Positions 32,971 to 41,922 of a stretch of 64,000 bases of DNA are shown here, piece by piece; the stretch's first letter is position 1; every line of letters begins with the position of its first letter. A program made the translations under genes and the position numbers. The notes beneath the pieces were generated by a model that worked only from the letters and a program-made list of their open reading frames with translations, searched no databases and was not told the origin of the DNA. The stretch is from Bradyrhizobium sp. CSS354 (GTDB lineage: Bacteria; Pseudomonadota; Alphaproteobacteria; Rhizobiales; Xanthobacteraceae), in contig NZ_JAACFU010000010.1 in assembly GCF_029051725.1 (NCBI RefSeq), forward strand, positions 62,001-126,000. The letters are read 5' to 3'.

Positions 32971-33438
32971 TCAGGCTTTGGGCTTGATGCCGAGCTTGGC
33001 GGCAAGGCCCTGGATGGCGAGGCGGTAGCCCTCGATGCCGAAACCGCAGAGCGAAGCGAAGGCCGCGCGCGCGGTGTAGGAATGATGCCGGAAGTTCTCG
33101 CGGGCGTGGATATTGGTGACGTGCACTTCGACCGTCGGGATCTGCACTGCAAGCAGCGCGTCGTGCAGGGCGATCGACGTGTGCGAATAGCCGCCGGCAT
33201 TGATGATGATGCCCTTCATCTTGCGGGCGTGCGCCTCGTGGATGAAGTCGATCAGCTCGCCTTCGCGGTTGGACTGCCGGCAGTCGGCCTTGAGGCCGAA
33301 CGTCACCGCCGTTTCCCGGCACAGCGCCTCGACGTCGGCCAGCGACGCATGCCCGTACTTCTCGGGCTCGCGTGTCCCCAACATGTTGAGGTTCGGCCCG
33401 TTCAGGACAAGGATCGTGTCGGTTGCTGGTTCGGCCAT
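32971..33438 (-). CDS. aroQ: Type II 3-dehydroquinate dehydratase
   Basis: A 155-residue dodecameric enzyme of the shikimate pathway that converts 3-dehydroquinate to 3-dehydroshikimate. Active-site motifs are LNGPNLNMLGTREPEKYG (with the catalytic Tyr loop), SNREGELID, INAGGYSHTSIAL and EVHVTNIHARENFRHHS. It is the first gene of the aroQ-accB-accC cluster. Confidence 0.98.
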   Translation of the reverse strand: MAEPATDTILVLNGPNLNMLGTREPEKYGHASLADVEALCRETAVTFGLKADCRQSNREGELIDFIHEAHARKMKGIIINAGGYSHTSIALHDALLAVQIPTVEVHVTNIHARENFRHHSYTARAAFASLCGFGIEGYRLAIQGLAAKLGIKPKA

Positions 33439-33642
33439 TCCAATCCCGCAAGAGGTGCTTCGGCGTGGCGGGGGTTATAGGTAACAAAGCGCGTGAGGGG
33501 AAGCCTTGAAGGACCTCCGAGGTGGCTTCAGATGCCTCATCCGGGGTGCAAAAACCTGTGCGCAAGCTACGGAAATTGCTTGTTAACCAGTTCTAATCGT
33601 GGCTGCCGGACGGGAGAGGCGGGGGAGGAGCGCCCGATAGCC

Positions 33643-33675
33643 CAAAAGCCCCTGCCGATCTCTCGGCAAGGGCTC
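33643..33675 (-). terminator. Terminator of the DUF1236 gene
   Basis: On the minus strand AGCCCTTGCCGAGA pairs with TCGGCAGGGGCT and is followed by TTTTGGG, about 25 bases after the DUF1236 stop. Confidence 0.75.
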
Positions 33676-33697
33676 ATTTGGGCATCAGCGAGGCAGC

Positions 33698-34552
33698 TTA
33701 GCCTTCGATGACGTATACGATCTCGCGCGTCTGCGGGCGAACGATGACGTACTGGCCGTGCACGAAGATCACCTCGTAGCCGCGCCACTCCGGATAGATC
33801 TCGACGATCCGGGGCGGGAGCGGATGGAAGCGAACGCTCGCCGGGATGGTCGCGCCGACCGAGATGTTGAAGTTGACGTTGGTCGTTTCCTCGATCTTGG
33901 TCGACTTGATCGCGGATGAGATCTCGGTCCGCTTCTCGGGCGGCGGCGCAGAAGCGGTCGCGGAGGCCGTGCCGGTCGTGGTCTGAGACTTGGTATCGGC
34001 AGCCTTGCTGTCTGCACCCTTGGTCTGACTGTCTGCGCCCTTGGTCTGGGCGTTCATGTTACCGCTCTTGGTGTCAGTCTCCGTGCTCTTGGTCTTGTCC
34101 GTCTGGGACTTGTCCATCGTGCTCTTCGACTTGTCCTGCGCTGCCTTATCCTGCGCTGACTTGTCATGCATGGATTTGTCCTGCGTGGACTTGTCTTGCG
34201 CGGACTTGTCCTGCGCGCCCTGGGCGTGCTCACCCTTCGCCGCGCCGGCCTTCTCGTCGGCCGCGTTCTTGTTCATCGCGCCGGACTTGTCCATCCCGCC
34301 CGACGACTTCTCCTCGGCTGCTCCGCCGGGCTTCATGGCGCCGCCAGTCTGGCCGACGGTGCCCTTCTCCTGAGCGGATTCACGGCCCATCGAGCCGCCG
34401 CGCTCGGCGGCGCCGGAAGGCTGCGAGTGCTGCGTCGGCTGCGCGCCTGCGCCGCCACCGCTGTCGCGGTTCATGGTGCCCTGTGCGTTCGCCAGACCGG
34501 TACCGGCGACGAGCGCGAGCGCGGCGACCGAGATCATAAAGCGGTTAGACAT
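33698..34552 (-). CDS. DUF1236-family exported protein with Lys/Asp/Ser repeats
   Basis: A 284-residue protein with a signal peptide ending near ANAQG. Residues about 25-200 are low complexity, including a run of AQDKS-type pentads at about 108-145. The folded C-terminus (about 205-284) has the DUF1236 pattern: NVNFNISVGATIPASVRFHPLPPRIVEIYPEWRGY (landmark), then FVHGQYVIVRPQTREIVYVIEG. DUF1236 proteins are common in Bradyrhizobium, periplasmic, and of unknown role. The hydrophilic repeat arm resembles stress-tolerance (hydrophilin-like) sequences. It is monocistronic with its own terminator. Confidence 0.85.
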   Translation of the reverse strand: MSNRFMISVAALALVAGTGLANAQGTMNRDSGGGAGAQPTQHSQPSGAAERGGSMGRESAQEKGTVGQTGGAMKPGGAAEEKSSGGMDKSGAMNKNAADEKAGAAKGEHAQGAQDKSAQDKSTQDKSMHDKSAQDKAAQDKSKSTMDKSQTDKTKSTETDTKSGNMNAQTKGADSQTKGADSKAADTKSQTTTGTASATASAPPPEKRTEISSAIKSTKIEETTNVNFNISVGATIPASVRFHPLPPRIVEIYPEWRGYEVIFVHGQYVIVRPQTREIVYVIEG

Positions 34553-34694
34553 TGAATTCTCCTCACGTGTTTCTCTGCGTCATTGCCCGCGCCGACAACG
34601 AAAGGAGGTATCAGGAGTTCCGGAACATTGGCGGTTCCGCGGCATTTGTTTGTTGAATGCCAGATGAACGCGCGCGCCAGATTTCGGCGCAATG

Positions 34695-34719
34695 AAAAGG
34701 CCGGCTTTTCAGCCGGCCT
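34695..34719 (-). terminator. Terminator of the DsbA-like gene
   Basis: AGGCCGGCT (34698-34706) pairs perfectly with AGCCGGCCT (34711-34719) around TTTC. On the minus strand it is followed by TTTTC, about 45 bases after the stop of the DsbA-like gene. Confidence 0.85.
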
Positions 34720-34762
34720 CGTTGCATGCGTGAGTTGTAGACGTGATCAGCAAGTCGCCTTG

Positions 34763-35530
34763 TTAGCAAGTCGCTTTGCCGCAGCGGGCCACAGCGATCT
34801 TTTCCTTCAGGCTTTCGACACCGACGGCGCCAATAACGATCTGCTTGCCAATCACGTAGCTCGGCGTGCCGTTCATGCCCATTGCTTCGGCGAGCTTGAA
34901 GTTCTCCTCGATGGTGGTGCGCACCTCGGCGCTGCCGATGTCTTTCTCGATCTTCGCGGTATCGAGGCCGGCTTCCTTGGCCGCCTGAAGTGCGCGCGCC
35001 TTGTCGGCCGCGCCACGACCGCCGAGCAGCTTCTGGTGGAAGTCGAGGTACTTCTTGCCGGAGGGATCCTGCATGCGCACGGCGACGGCGACCTGGGCTG
35101 CTTCGACCGAGCCCTGGCTCAGCACCGGAAACTCCTTCAGCACCACCTTCAGCTTCGGATCGCCTTTCATGAGGGTGAGCATGTCGTCCATCGCGCGCTT
35201 GCAGTAGCCGCAATTGTAGTCGAAGAACTCGACGAAGGTGACGTCGCCGTCCTTGTTGCCGAGCACGACCTGGCGCGGCGAGTTGAAGATCGCATCGGAA
35301 TTCTGTGCGACGCTGGCCTCGTGTTTTTGCGTCTCGGCGGCGGCCTGGCGCTTGGTGAGCTCGGTCATCGCTTCCTCGAGCACCTCGGGATGGGTGACGA
35401 GATAGTTCTTGATGATCACCTCGATGTCCGTGCGCTGGGCATCGGAAAAGCTGTCGGCCGACGCGGGCGCGGCTGCGCCGAACATGGCGAGCGCAAACAG
35501 CGCGGGAGCAAGCAGGCGCAGCGAAGGCAT
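34763..35530 (-). CDS. DsbA-family periplasmic thiol-disulfide oxidoreductase
   Basis: A 255-residue exported protein from ATG 35530 (AGAGGA upstream) with a signal peptide ending near ASADS. Residues 30-85 form a helical extension as in ScsC/Com1-like proteins (IKNYLVTHPEVLEEAM). The thioredoxin fold carries the redox pair C107-x-x-C110 in FDYNCGYCKRA and the cis-proline loop NGTPSYVIG. Two further cysteines near the end (ARCGKATC) are unusual. It oxidises or isomerises periplasmic disulfides. It is 99 bases after the M48 protease gene on the same strand. Confidence 0.93.
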   Translation of the reverse strand: MPSLRLLAPALFALAMFGAAAPASADSFSDAQRTDIEVIIKNYLVTHPEVLEEAMTELTKRQAAAETQKHEASVAQNSDAIFNSPRQVVLGNKDGDVTFVEFFDYNCGYCKRAMDDMLTLMKGDPKLKVVLKEFPVLSQGSVEAAQVAVAVRMQDPSGKKYLDFHQKLLGGRGAADKARALQAAKEAGLDTAKIEKDIGSAEVRTTIEENFKLAEAMGMNGTPSYVIGKQIVIGAVGVESLKEKIAVARCGKATC

Positions 35531-35628
35531 AGGCAAATCCTCTTATCCAAAGCAGGTTTCGGAAAACGTCCCGGCGGACTTAAGCTCGGTGTCGTGACGT
35601 CGTGGTGCAAGGCGTCGTCTTGGTCTTG

Positions 35629-37032
35629 TCAGTTGCGCGGCGGTTTCGACGCCACGATGTCGTCGGCCTTGACCCATCCGGGGGTGCCGACGGCGAAACG
35701 GGTTTTCGCGCGCGTCGCAAGCTCGCGGGCGGTCTTGTTGTCGCCGCGCAGATAAGCGGCCTGCGCCGACGCCAGATCGGCCTCGGCATAGTCGCCCTTG
35801 CGGCCATAGGCCATCGCGAGCTGCATGTAGCCGAGAACGGCCTCCGGTTCCCGTGCCACCGCGGCCCGGAGAATCCGAACGGCGTCATCGGTGTAGGCCT
35901 TATTATCGGACCCAACCAGAGCCTGCCCAAGTAACATCTCGATGAGGGGCGCGTTGTTCGAAAGTGCGACAGCCTTGCGCAGGGCAGGAATCGCCTCAGC
36001 CGGCTTGCCGCCCTCCAGCAGGGCCTGGCCGCGCACCTCGTAAAAATACGCGTTGTTGGGCTGGACCTGGATCAGTGCGTCGATCTGGGCGAGCGCGCTG
36101 CGCAAATCCCCATGCAGATAGGTGCTGATGGCGCGGGCGTAGCGCGCCGGCATGCTGTCGTTGGTCAGGGGATAGCGGCGGTACACCGTCTCCGGCCGTT
36201 CCATGAAGGCGGAGATCTTGGCGCGCACCATGTCGTGGCGGAGCTGGAGCGCGGGATCATCCTTCTTGTCCCAATAAGGGCTCGCGCTGGCGAACTCCTG
36301 GAGTGAAGCGACGCGCTCGGCGGGCATCGGGTGCGACTGGAGATAGGGATCGGCGCCGCGTGCCGCGAACAGGCTCTCGCTGGTGAAGCGCTTGAAGGTC
36401 TCGTACATGCCCTTCGGCGACTGCTGGGTCGCCGTCAGGAATTTCACGCCGGCGCGGTCGGCGTTCTCCTCCTGCTGACGCTGATAGGACAGCAGCGTAC
36501 GGCGGATCATCTCCTGCGGGCCGGCGAGGGCGGCGGCTCCGGCATTGGCAAGGCCATTGTTGCCGGCGCTGCCGCTGCCGCGGGTGCTGCCCACGGCCAT
36601 CGCGCCAGCGCCGAGCAGCATGGCGATGATCATCTGGGTCTGGGCGTTGGCGAGCTGCTCCCGCAGCTTGGAGAGATGGCCGCCGGCCAGATGCCCGGTC
36701 TCGTGCGCGAGCACGCCGATGATCTGGTTCGGCGTCTCCGACTGGAGGATCGCGCCGTAATTGACGAAGATGCGGCGGCCATCGGCGACGAACGCGTTGA
36801 ACGAGCCCTCGTTGACGATCACCATCTGGATGTTCTGCTTCTCCAGACCCGCGACGCGCAGGATCGGACGCGTGTATTCGCGCAGCAGCTGCTCGGTCTC
36901 GGTGTCGCGCAGGACCGGCGGCCCCTTGGCCTGCGCATGCGCGGCCGAGAACGGCGTCAGCGCGATCGCAGCCGCCGCAACGAGGGAGGTGAGGGCGGTG
37001 GCCTTCTTGCGCAATGCGATCTGGAATAACAT
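35629..37032 (-). CDS. M48 metalloprotease with TPR-like tail (BepA-like)
   Basis: A 467-residue exported protein from ATG 37032, with a signal peptide to about residue 33. The zinc protease site is HETGH (110-114), with the third ligand in QEENADRAG. The C-terminal 200 residues contain helical repeats resembling tetratricopeptides (NNAYFYEVRGQALLEGGKPAEAIPALRKA). This layout matches BepA/YfgC, which degrades or assembles outer-membrane proteins. Together with the DsbA-like neighbour it forms an envelope quality-control pair. It is divergent from the aminotransferase gene. Confidence 0.92.
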   Translation of the reverse strand: MLFQIALRKKATALTSLVAAAAIALTPFSAAHAQAKGPPVLRDTETEQLLREYTRPILRVAGLEKQNIQMVIVNEGSFNAFVADGRRIFVNYGAILQSETPNQIIGVLAHETGHLAGGHLSKLREQLANAQTQMIIAMLLGAGAMAVGSTRGSGSAGNNGLANAGAAALAGPQEMIRRTLLSYQRQQEENADRAGVKFLTATQQSPKGMYETFKRFTSESLFAARGADPYLQSHPMPAERVASLQEFASASPYWDKKDDPALQLRHDMVRAKISAFMERPETVYRRYPLTNDSMPARYARAISTYLHGDLRSALAQIDALIQVQPNNAYFYEVRGQALLEGGKPAEAIPALRKAVALSNNAPLIEMLLGQALVGSDNKAYTDDAVRILRAAVAREPEAVLGYMQLAMAYGRKGDYAEADLASAQAAYLRGDNKTARELATRAKTRFAVGTPGWVKADDIVASKPPRN

Positions 37033-37142
37033 CAAGCGGTCTGGGTCAAACGGGTCTTGTCGGCAGGCTTGTCAGGCATTCTTGGTCAAGCAGTTTCGTG
37101 ATTGGTTTTTGGCGATTGGCGGCGGACCGGATACGCGATATG

Positions 37143-37174
37143 CCCCTTTGAGCCGTACCCCTTATGAGCCGTAC
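37143..37174. repeat. Tandem 16-bp direct repeat in a divergent promoter region
   Basis: CCCCTTTGAGCCGTAC (37143-37158) is followed directly by CCCTTATGAGCCGTAC (37159-37174), 14 of 16 positions identical. It lies between the M48 protease and aminotransferase genes, about 75 bases before the latter, and could bind a regulator. Confidence 0.55.
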
Positions 37175-37250
37175 AATGCGGCCAGTCTGGGGCGCAAGCA
37201 CCCCGTTTCCGGGTCGGACGGACCGGTTCGCCAGCGAATAGCAGAAATCG

Positions 37251-38438
37251 ATGCACGATACGACATTGAGGAACCGGTTGGGGCAGTGGCTTGAGCCCTC
37301 CCGCCGCAGCGATGTTCCCCCGTTCATGGTGATGGACGTCATGGCCGCCGCGGCCCGGATCGAGGCGGCGGGGGGCCATGTCATCCACATGGAGGTTGGC
37401 CAGCCCGCCGCGGGCGCGCCGAAGACCGCGATTGCGGCCGCCCATGCGGCGCTCGAGGCAGGGCGGATCGATTATACCTCCGCACTCGGCATCCCCTCCT
37501 TGCGCGCGCGCATCGCGCGGCATTATCGCGATGCCTATGGCTGTGACATCAGCCCCGAGCGGATCGTGGTGACCACCGGCTCCTCCGGCGGGTTCATCCT
37601 GGCCTTCTTGGCGATGTTCGAGCCGGGCGACCGCGTTGCCGTGACGGTGCCGGGTTATCCGCCGTACCGACATATCCTCACCGCGCTCGGCTGCGAGCCG
37701 GTGCTGATCGAGACCACGAACGAGACGCGGCATGCGCTGACCGGCGAGGCGCTGCTGGCCGCCCATCGCAAGGCGCCGCTGAAGGGTGTGCTGGTCGGCA
37801 GCCCCGCCAATCCGACCGGGACCATGATGTCCCGCGAGGCGCTCGCCGGCCTGATCGCGGCGGCGGAAGACGCGGGCATCCGTTTCATCTCGGACGAGAT
37901 CTATCACGGGCTCGACTACGCATTTCCCGCGGTGACGGCTGCGGCGCTGTCGGACCACGCGCTCGTGATCAACTCGTTCTCGAAGTATTTCTGCATGACG
38001 GGCTGGCGCGTCGGCTGGATGGTCGTGCCCGAGATTCTGGTGCGGCCGATCGAGCGGCTGCAGCAGAACCTGTCGATCTCGGTGCCGTCGCTGTCGCAGA
38101 TCGCGGCCGAAGCGGCCTTCGACGGCGCGGCTGAGATGGAGGAGATCAAGCACGGCTATCAGGAAAACCGGCGCATCCTGATCGAGGGATTGCCCAAGGC
38201 CGGCCTGACCAGGTTTCTGCCGGCCGACGGCGCATTCTATCTCTATGCGGACGTCTCGGACTTCACTTCCGACAGTTTCGAGTTCGCCAAGCAGATGCTC
38301 GAGCAGGCCCATGTCGCGGCCACGCCGGGCCTCGACTTCGATCCCATCCATGGTCGTTCATTCATACGGCTCTCTTATGCGCGTTCGGCTGCGGAGATGC
38401 GGGAAGCAGTTGACCGGATCGCTCACTGGCTTAAATAG
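37251..38438 (+). CDS. PLP-dependent class I/II aminotransferase
   Basis: A 395-residue enzyme. The PLP lysine lies in INSFSKYFCMTGWRVGWM; other landmarks are HMEVGQPAAG, YTSALGIPSLR, GSPANPTGTM and ISDEIYHGLDY. This is the aspartate-aminotransferase-like (Igamma) subgroup, which transfers amino groups from aspartate or other amino acids. The exact substrate cannot be read from sequence. It lies 33 bases before bioY on the same strand. Confidence 0.92.
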   Translation: MHDTTLRNRLGQWLEPSRRSDVPPFMVMDVMAAAARIEAAGGHVIHMEVGQPAAGAPKTAIAAAHAALEAGRIDYTSALGIPSLRARIARHYRDAYGCDISPERIVVTTGSSGGFILAFLAMFEPGDRVAVTVPGYPPYRHILTALGCEPVLIETTNETRHALTGEALLAAHRKAPLKGVLVGSPANPTGTMMSREALAGLIAAAEDAGIRFISDEIYHGLDYAFPAVTAAALSDHALVINSFSKYFCMTGWRVGWMVVPEILVRPIERLQQNLSISVPSLSQIAAEAAFDGAAEMEEIKHGYQENRRILIEGLPKAGLTRFLPADGAFYLYADVSDFTSDSFEFAKQMLEQAHVAATPGLDFDPIHGRSFIRLSYARSAAEMREAVDRIAHWLK

Positions 38439-38471
38439 CCGCCAGTTTTCGACAGCCTTCTGGAGTGCAAC

Positions 38472-39080
38472 TTGCCTGACCGTTCCGCCCCGTCTACCGC
38501 CACGCATTCTCCTCTCGCCGCATTGATGTGGCCAGTCCGGCCCGGTGAAACCGTCGGCGCTTTGCGTGCTGTCGTGCTGATTGCGCTCGGTACCGCCTTG
38601 ATGGCCCTGTCAGCCAAGGTGAACCTGCCGCTGCCTTACGTGCCCATGACGTTGCAGACGCTGGTCGTGTTGATGATTGGCGCCGCCTATGGCTGGCGGC
38701 TTGGCAGCGCAACCATGATCGCCTACCTCGCCGAGGGCGCAATGGGCCTGCCGGTGTTCGCCGGCCCCGTCGGTGGAATTGCACCGCTGGTCGGCCCGAC
38801 CGCGGGCTATCTGTTTGGCTTCATTGGCGCCGCCTTCGTCACCGGCTGGCTCACCGAGCGCGGCTGGGATCGCAGCGTATTTCTGCTGTTTGCCGCTATG
38901 GCCGTCGGCCACATCCTCATTCTGGCCGCGGGCTTTGGCTGGCTGGCGTTCGGTCTCGGCCTTGGCGCCGCAAAAGCGTGGCAGGTTGGCCTGATGCCGT
39001 TCGTTGCGGCGTCGCTGGTCAAGAACGCGCTGGGCGCGACATTGATGCCGGCGACACGCAGGGTGGTCGATCGCGGGTAA
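38472..39080 (+). CDS. bioY: BioY biotin transporter (ECF substrate-binding subunit)
   Basis: A 202-residue membrane protein from a TTG start preceded by GGAG. It has about six helices. Family landmarks are VNLPLPYVPMTLQTLVVLMIGAAYG (landmark), YLAEGAMGLPVFAG and GPTAGYLFGF. BioY captures biotin; it can work alone or with the EcfAT module. No ecfA or ecfT gene is near, so it may act as a solitary transporter, as in many rhizobia. Biotin supply fits with the accBC genes in this window, though they are not co-transcribed. Confidence 0.94.
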   Translation: MPDRSAPSTATHSPLAALMWPVRPGETVGALRAVVLIALGTALMALSAKVNLPLPYVPMTLQTLVVLMIGAAYGWRLGSATMIAYLAEGAMGLPVFAGPVGGIAPLVGPTAGYLFGFIGAAFVTGWLTERGWDRSVFLLFAAMAVGHILILAAGFGWLAFGLGLGAAKAWQVGLMPFVAASLVKNALGATLMPATRRVVDRG

Positions 39081-39163
39081 AGCGCGCAATAACGAGCAGT
39101 TCCGATTGACAGGGCCGGCCAAGTTGATCTTGGCTGGCTTGGCGTTTGAGGGGGAGTGAAACA

Positions 39164-40498
39164 ATGACGACGACAACGATGGCGGGGGCGCCGGTCGCGC
39201 CGCCCGCCGCCAAGCCGTGGTACAAAGTACTTTATATCCAAGTGCTGATCGCGATCGTGCTCGGCGCCATCGTCGGCTGGCTCTGGCCGTCAGTCGCCAC
39301 CAATGAGTGGATCAAGGCACTCGGCGACGGCTTCATCAAGCTGATCAAGATGGTGATCGCGCCGATCATCTTCTGCACCGTGGTCTCGGGCATCGCCCAT
39401 ATACAGGACGCCAAGAAGGTCGGCCGCATCGGCGTCAAGGCGCTGGTCTATTTCGAGATCGTCTCGACCTTCGCACTGGTGATCGGACTGATCATCGGCA
39501 ATCTGGTGAAGCCGGGTGCGGGCTTCGGCGGCGCCGCCGCCAACGCGCAGGCCGTAGCAAACTACGCCAAGCAGGCCGAAGGCCAGAAGTCGGTCGACTT
39601 CGTGCTGCACATCATTCCGGACACCGTCGTCGGCGCCTTCGCGCAAGGCGAGATCCTGCAGGTGCTGCTGTTCTCGGTGCTGTTCGGCTTCGCCATCATG
39701 GGGCTCGGCGAACGCGGCCACACCATCCGCAGCTTCATCGACGACGCCGCGCATGCGGTGTTCGGCGTCATCTCCATCGTGATGCGCGCGGCGCCGATCG
39801 GCGCCTTCGGCGCGATGGCCTACACCATCGGCAAATTCGGCACCGGGGCGATCCTCAACCTGATCGGCCTGATCGCGACGTTCTACGTGACCGCGGCGCT
39901 GTTCGTGTTCGTCGTGCTCGGAATTATCGCGCGCTTCGCCGGCTTCTCCATCTTCAAGTTCCTGGCCTACATCAAGGACGAGCTGCTGATCGTGCTCGGC
40001 ACCTCGTCCTCGGAAAGCGCGTTGCCGTCCTTGATGGAAAAGCTCGAGCGCCTCGGCTGCTCCAAATCGGTGGTCGGCCTCGTGGTGCCCACGGGCTATT
40101 CGTTCAATCTCGACGGCACCAACATCTACATGACGCTGGCGACGTTGTTCATCGCGCAGGCGCTGGGCTTCGATCTGTCCTTCAGCCAGCAACTCACCAT
40201 CCTGGTGGTGGCGATGCTGACCTCGAAGGGGGCCTCCGGCATCACGGGTGCGGGCTTCATCACGCTGGCGGCGACGCTCGCCGTTGTCGATCCGCGCCTC
40301 GTGCCGGGCATGGCGATCGTGCTCGGCATCGACAAGTTCATGAGCGAGTGTCGCGCGCTGACCAATCTGTGCGGCAACGGCGTTGCCTGCGTGATCATCG
40401 CCTGGTGGGAGGGCGAGCTCGATCGCGACAAGCTCAACGCCAACCTCGCCAGGCAGATCGATCCGACCGACATGGAAACGGCGCTCACGACGGACTGA
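39164..40498 (+). CDS. dctA: C4-dicarboxylate/proton or sodium symporter
   Basis: A 444-residue carrier from ATG 39164, with AGGGGGAG upstream. Signatures of the DAACS family are the serine-rich hairpin LGTSSSESALPSLM, VPTGYSFNLDGTNIYMTLA and GIDKFMSECRALTNLCGN. DctA takes up succinate, malate and fumarate, which are the main carbon sources of rhizobia in symbiosis and soil. No dctBD regulators are next to it. A strong terminator follows 50 bases after the stop. Confidence 0.93.
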   Translation: MTTTTMAGAPVAPPAAKPWYKVLYIQVLIAIVLGAIVGWLWPSVATNEWIKALGDGFIKLIKMVIAPIIFCTVVSGIAHIQDAKKVGRIGVKALVYFEIVSTFALVIGLIIGNLVKPGAGFGGAAANAQAVANYAKQAEGQKSVDFVLHIIPDTVVGAFAQGEILQVLLFSVLFGFAIMGLGERGHTIRSFIDDAAHAVFGVISIVMRAAPIGAFGAMAYTIGKFGTGAILNLIGLIATFYVTAALFVFVVLGIIARFAGFSIFKFLAYIKDELLIVLGTSSSESALPSLMEKLERLGCSKSVVGLVVPTGYSFNLDGTNIYMTLATLFIAQALGFDLSFSQQLTILVVAMLTSKGASGITGAGFITLAATLAVVDPRLVPGMAIVLGIDKFMSECRALTNLCGNGVACVIIAWWEGELDRDKLNANLARQIDPTDMETALTTD

Positions 40499-40550
40499 TC
40501 TGCAAGCTTTCACCGACGGCGCCAGGCGCGCCGTCAGGTCTTGAAATAGC

Positions 40551-40584
40551 AGGGCTGGTCGAAATCCTCGATCAGCCCTTTTTC
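40551..40584 (+). terminator. Terminator of dctA
   Basis: AGGGCTGGTCGA (40551-40562) pairs with TCGATCAGCCCT (40568-40579), 12 bp with one G-T pair, followed by TTTTTC. Confidence 0.85.
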
Positions 40585-40625
40585 TTGCGGTGACCAGCCG
40601 AGATCCTCCCCGCGAGCGCAGAACG

Positions 40626-41858
40626 CTAGAACCGCTCCGGCCGATATGGCGTCGGATTGATCGCTGGCGTTTCGCCGCTCATCATCTCGGCGAGCAGGCG
40701 CCCGGTCGCTGGCCCCAGCGTAAAGCCCTGGTGGCCGTGGCCGAAGTTCATCCACAGGCCGGGATGGCGTGGGGCAGGGCCGAGCACCGGCAGCATGTCG
40801 GGCGTGCAGGGGCGGGTGCCGAACCACGGGTCGGGCTCGACCCGCTTGCCGAGGTCAATCAACTCGCGCGCGGAAGCTTCGGCGCTGGCGAGCTGCACGG
40901 GCGTCGCGAGCGCGTCCAGACCGGTCAACTCCGCGCCGGTGGTGATGCGAATGCCTTTGGCCATCGGACCCATGGCGTAGCCGCCGGCCTTGTCGACCAG
41001 CGGCAGATCGAGCGAGGCGCCGCCGCTGTAATGCATGTGGTAGCCGCGCTTGCGCACCAGCGGGATGCGATAGCCGAATTTGAGCAGGAGATCGGGCGAC
41101 CACGGCCCGAGCGTCACCACGGCGTGGGCGGCGTCGATGTGTCCAATGTCGGTCGCGACCGACCAGCCGGTCGCGGTCTGCTGCAAGGTCTGAGCATCGC
41201 CAAGCACGATATTGCCGCCGAGGCGCTCGAACAGATCGGCATAGGCCGTGACGAGCGCGCCGGGATCGGACACCGTCCAGGTGTCGAGCCAATGGATCGC
41301 GCCGGGCAGATCGTCGCGCAGGACAGGTTCGGCCTTGGCGAGCTCGGCGCCCGAGAGCGCCCGAAACCTCACGCCGAATTCGCGCTCGTCCTCTTCCGCC
41401 GCCTTGACGGCGAGATCGAACGACGCTGCGTCGCGATGCAGGTGCCGGTATCCCGCGCGGCGGATGAGATTGTCGGCGTGGGCTTCGCGAATGAGGATGT
41501 CGTGCTCCGCCGTCGCGTAGGCGATCAGCCGCGCCCAGGCGTCGATGGCGTCACGATGCCGCTTCGGTGCCGAATGCCACCAATAGCGCAGCAGGGGCTC
41601 GATATGGAGATGAAGCGACGACAGGCTGTAACGCACGTCGTTGGTGCGGCCGGTCGCGATCTTCAGGAGCGTGGCGAGGTCGCGCGGCATCGGATAGGGG
41701 CGCACCGCTTCCGCCTGGATCATCCCGGCATTGCCGTAGCTGGTCTCGCGGCCCGGCTCCCTGCGGTCGATGAGCGTGACGGACCAGCCGCGCTGCTGGA
41801 GGTGCAGCGCCGCGCTGACGCCGATCATGCCGCCGCCGAGTACGATCGCGCTTTGCAT
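40626..41858 (-). CDS. FAD-dependent D-amino acid dehydrogenase-like oxidoreductase
   Basis: A 410-residue protein from ATG 41858 (GAGGTC upstream). The FAD-binding start is IVLGGGMIGVSAALHLQQRG, followed by DRREPGRETSYGNAGMI. The C-terminus has FGTRPCTPDMLPVLG and the second FAD contact NFGHGHQGFTLGPATGRLLAE. This is the DadA/DAO superfamily, which oxidises D-amino acids or related amines to keto acids and passes electrons to the membrane. The amino acid is unknown. It is downstream of dctA on the opposite strand. Confidence 0.9.
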   Translation of the reverse strand: MQSAIVLGGGMIGVSAALHLQQRGWSVTLIDRREPGRETSYGNAGMIQAEAVRPYPMPRDLATLLKIATGRTNDVRYSLSSLHLHIEPLLRYWWHSAPKRHRDAIDAWARLIAYATAEHDILIREAHADNLIRRAGYRHLHRDAASFDLAVKAAEEDEREFGVRFRALSGAELAKAEPVLRDDLPGAIHWLDTWTVSDPGALVTAYADLFERLGGNIVLGDAQTLQQTATGWSVATDIGHIDAAHAVVTLGPWSPDLLLKFGYRIPLVRKRGYHMHYSGGASLDLPLVDKAGGYAMGPMAKGIRITTGAELTGLDALATPVQLASAEASARELIDLGKRVEPDPWFGTRPCTPDMLPVLGPAPRHPGLWMNFGHGHQGFTLGPATGRLLAEMMSGETPAINPTPYRPERF

Positions 41859-41878
41859 CAAACTGACCTCGCCAAATC

Positions 41879-41906
41879 AAAACCGCCCGGTTTGGCCGGG
41901 CGGTTT
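41879..41906 (-). terminator. Terminator of rne
   Basis: AAACCGCCCGG (41880-41890) pairs perfectly with CCGGGCGGTTT (41896-41906). On the minus strand the stem is followed by TTTGATTT, about 15 bases after the rne stop. Confidence 0.85.
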
Positions 41907-41922
41907 CAACTGTCTTGCTCGT

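Noticed and set aside
34041..34373. Plus-strand frame with DLSC/ADLSC pentads resembling a pentapeptide-repeat protein
   Set aside because: It is the antisense of the DKS repeats of the DUF1236 gene; the periodicity is inherited from that gene.
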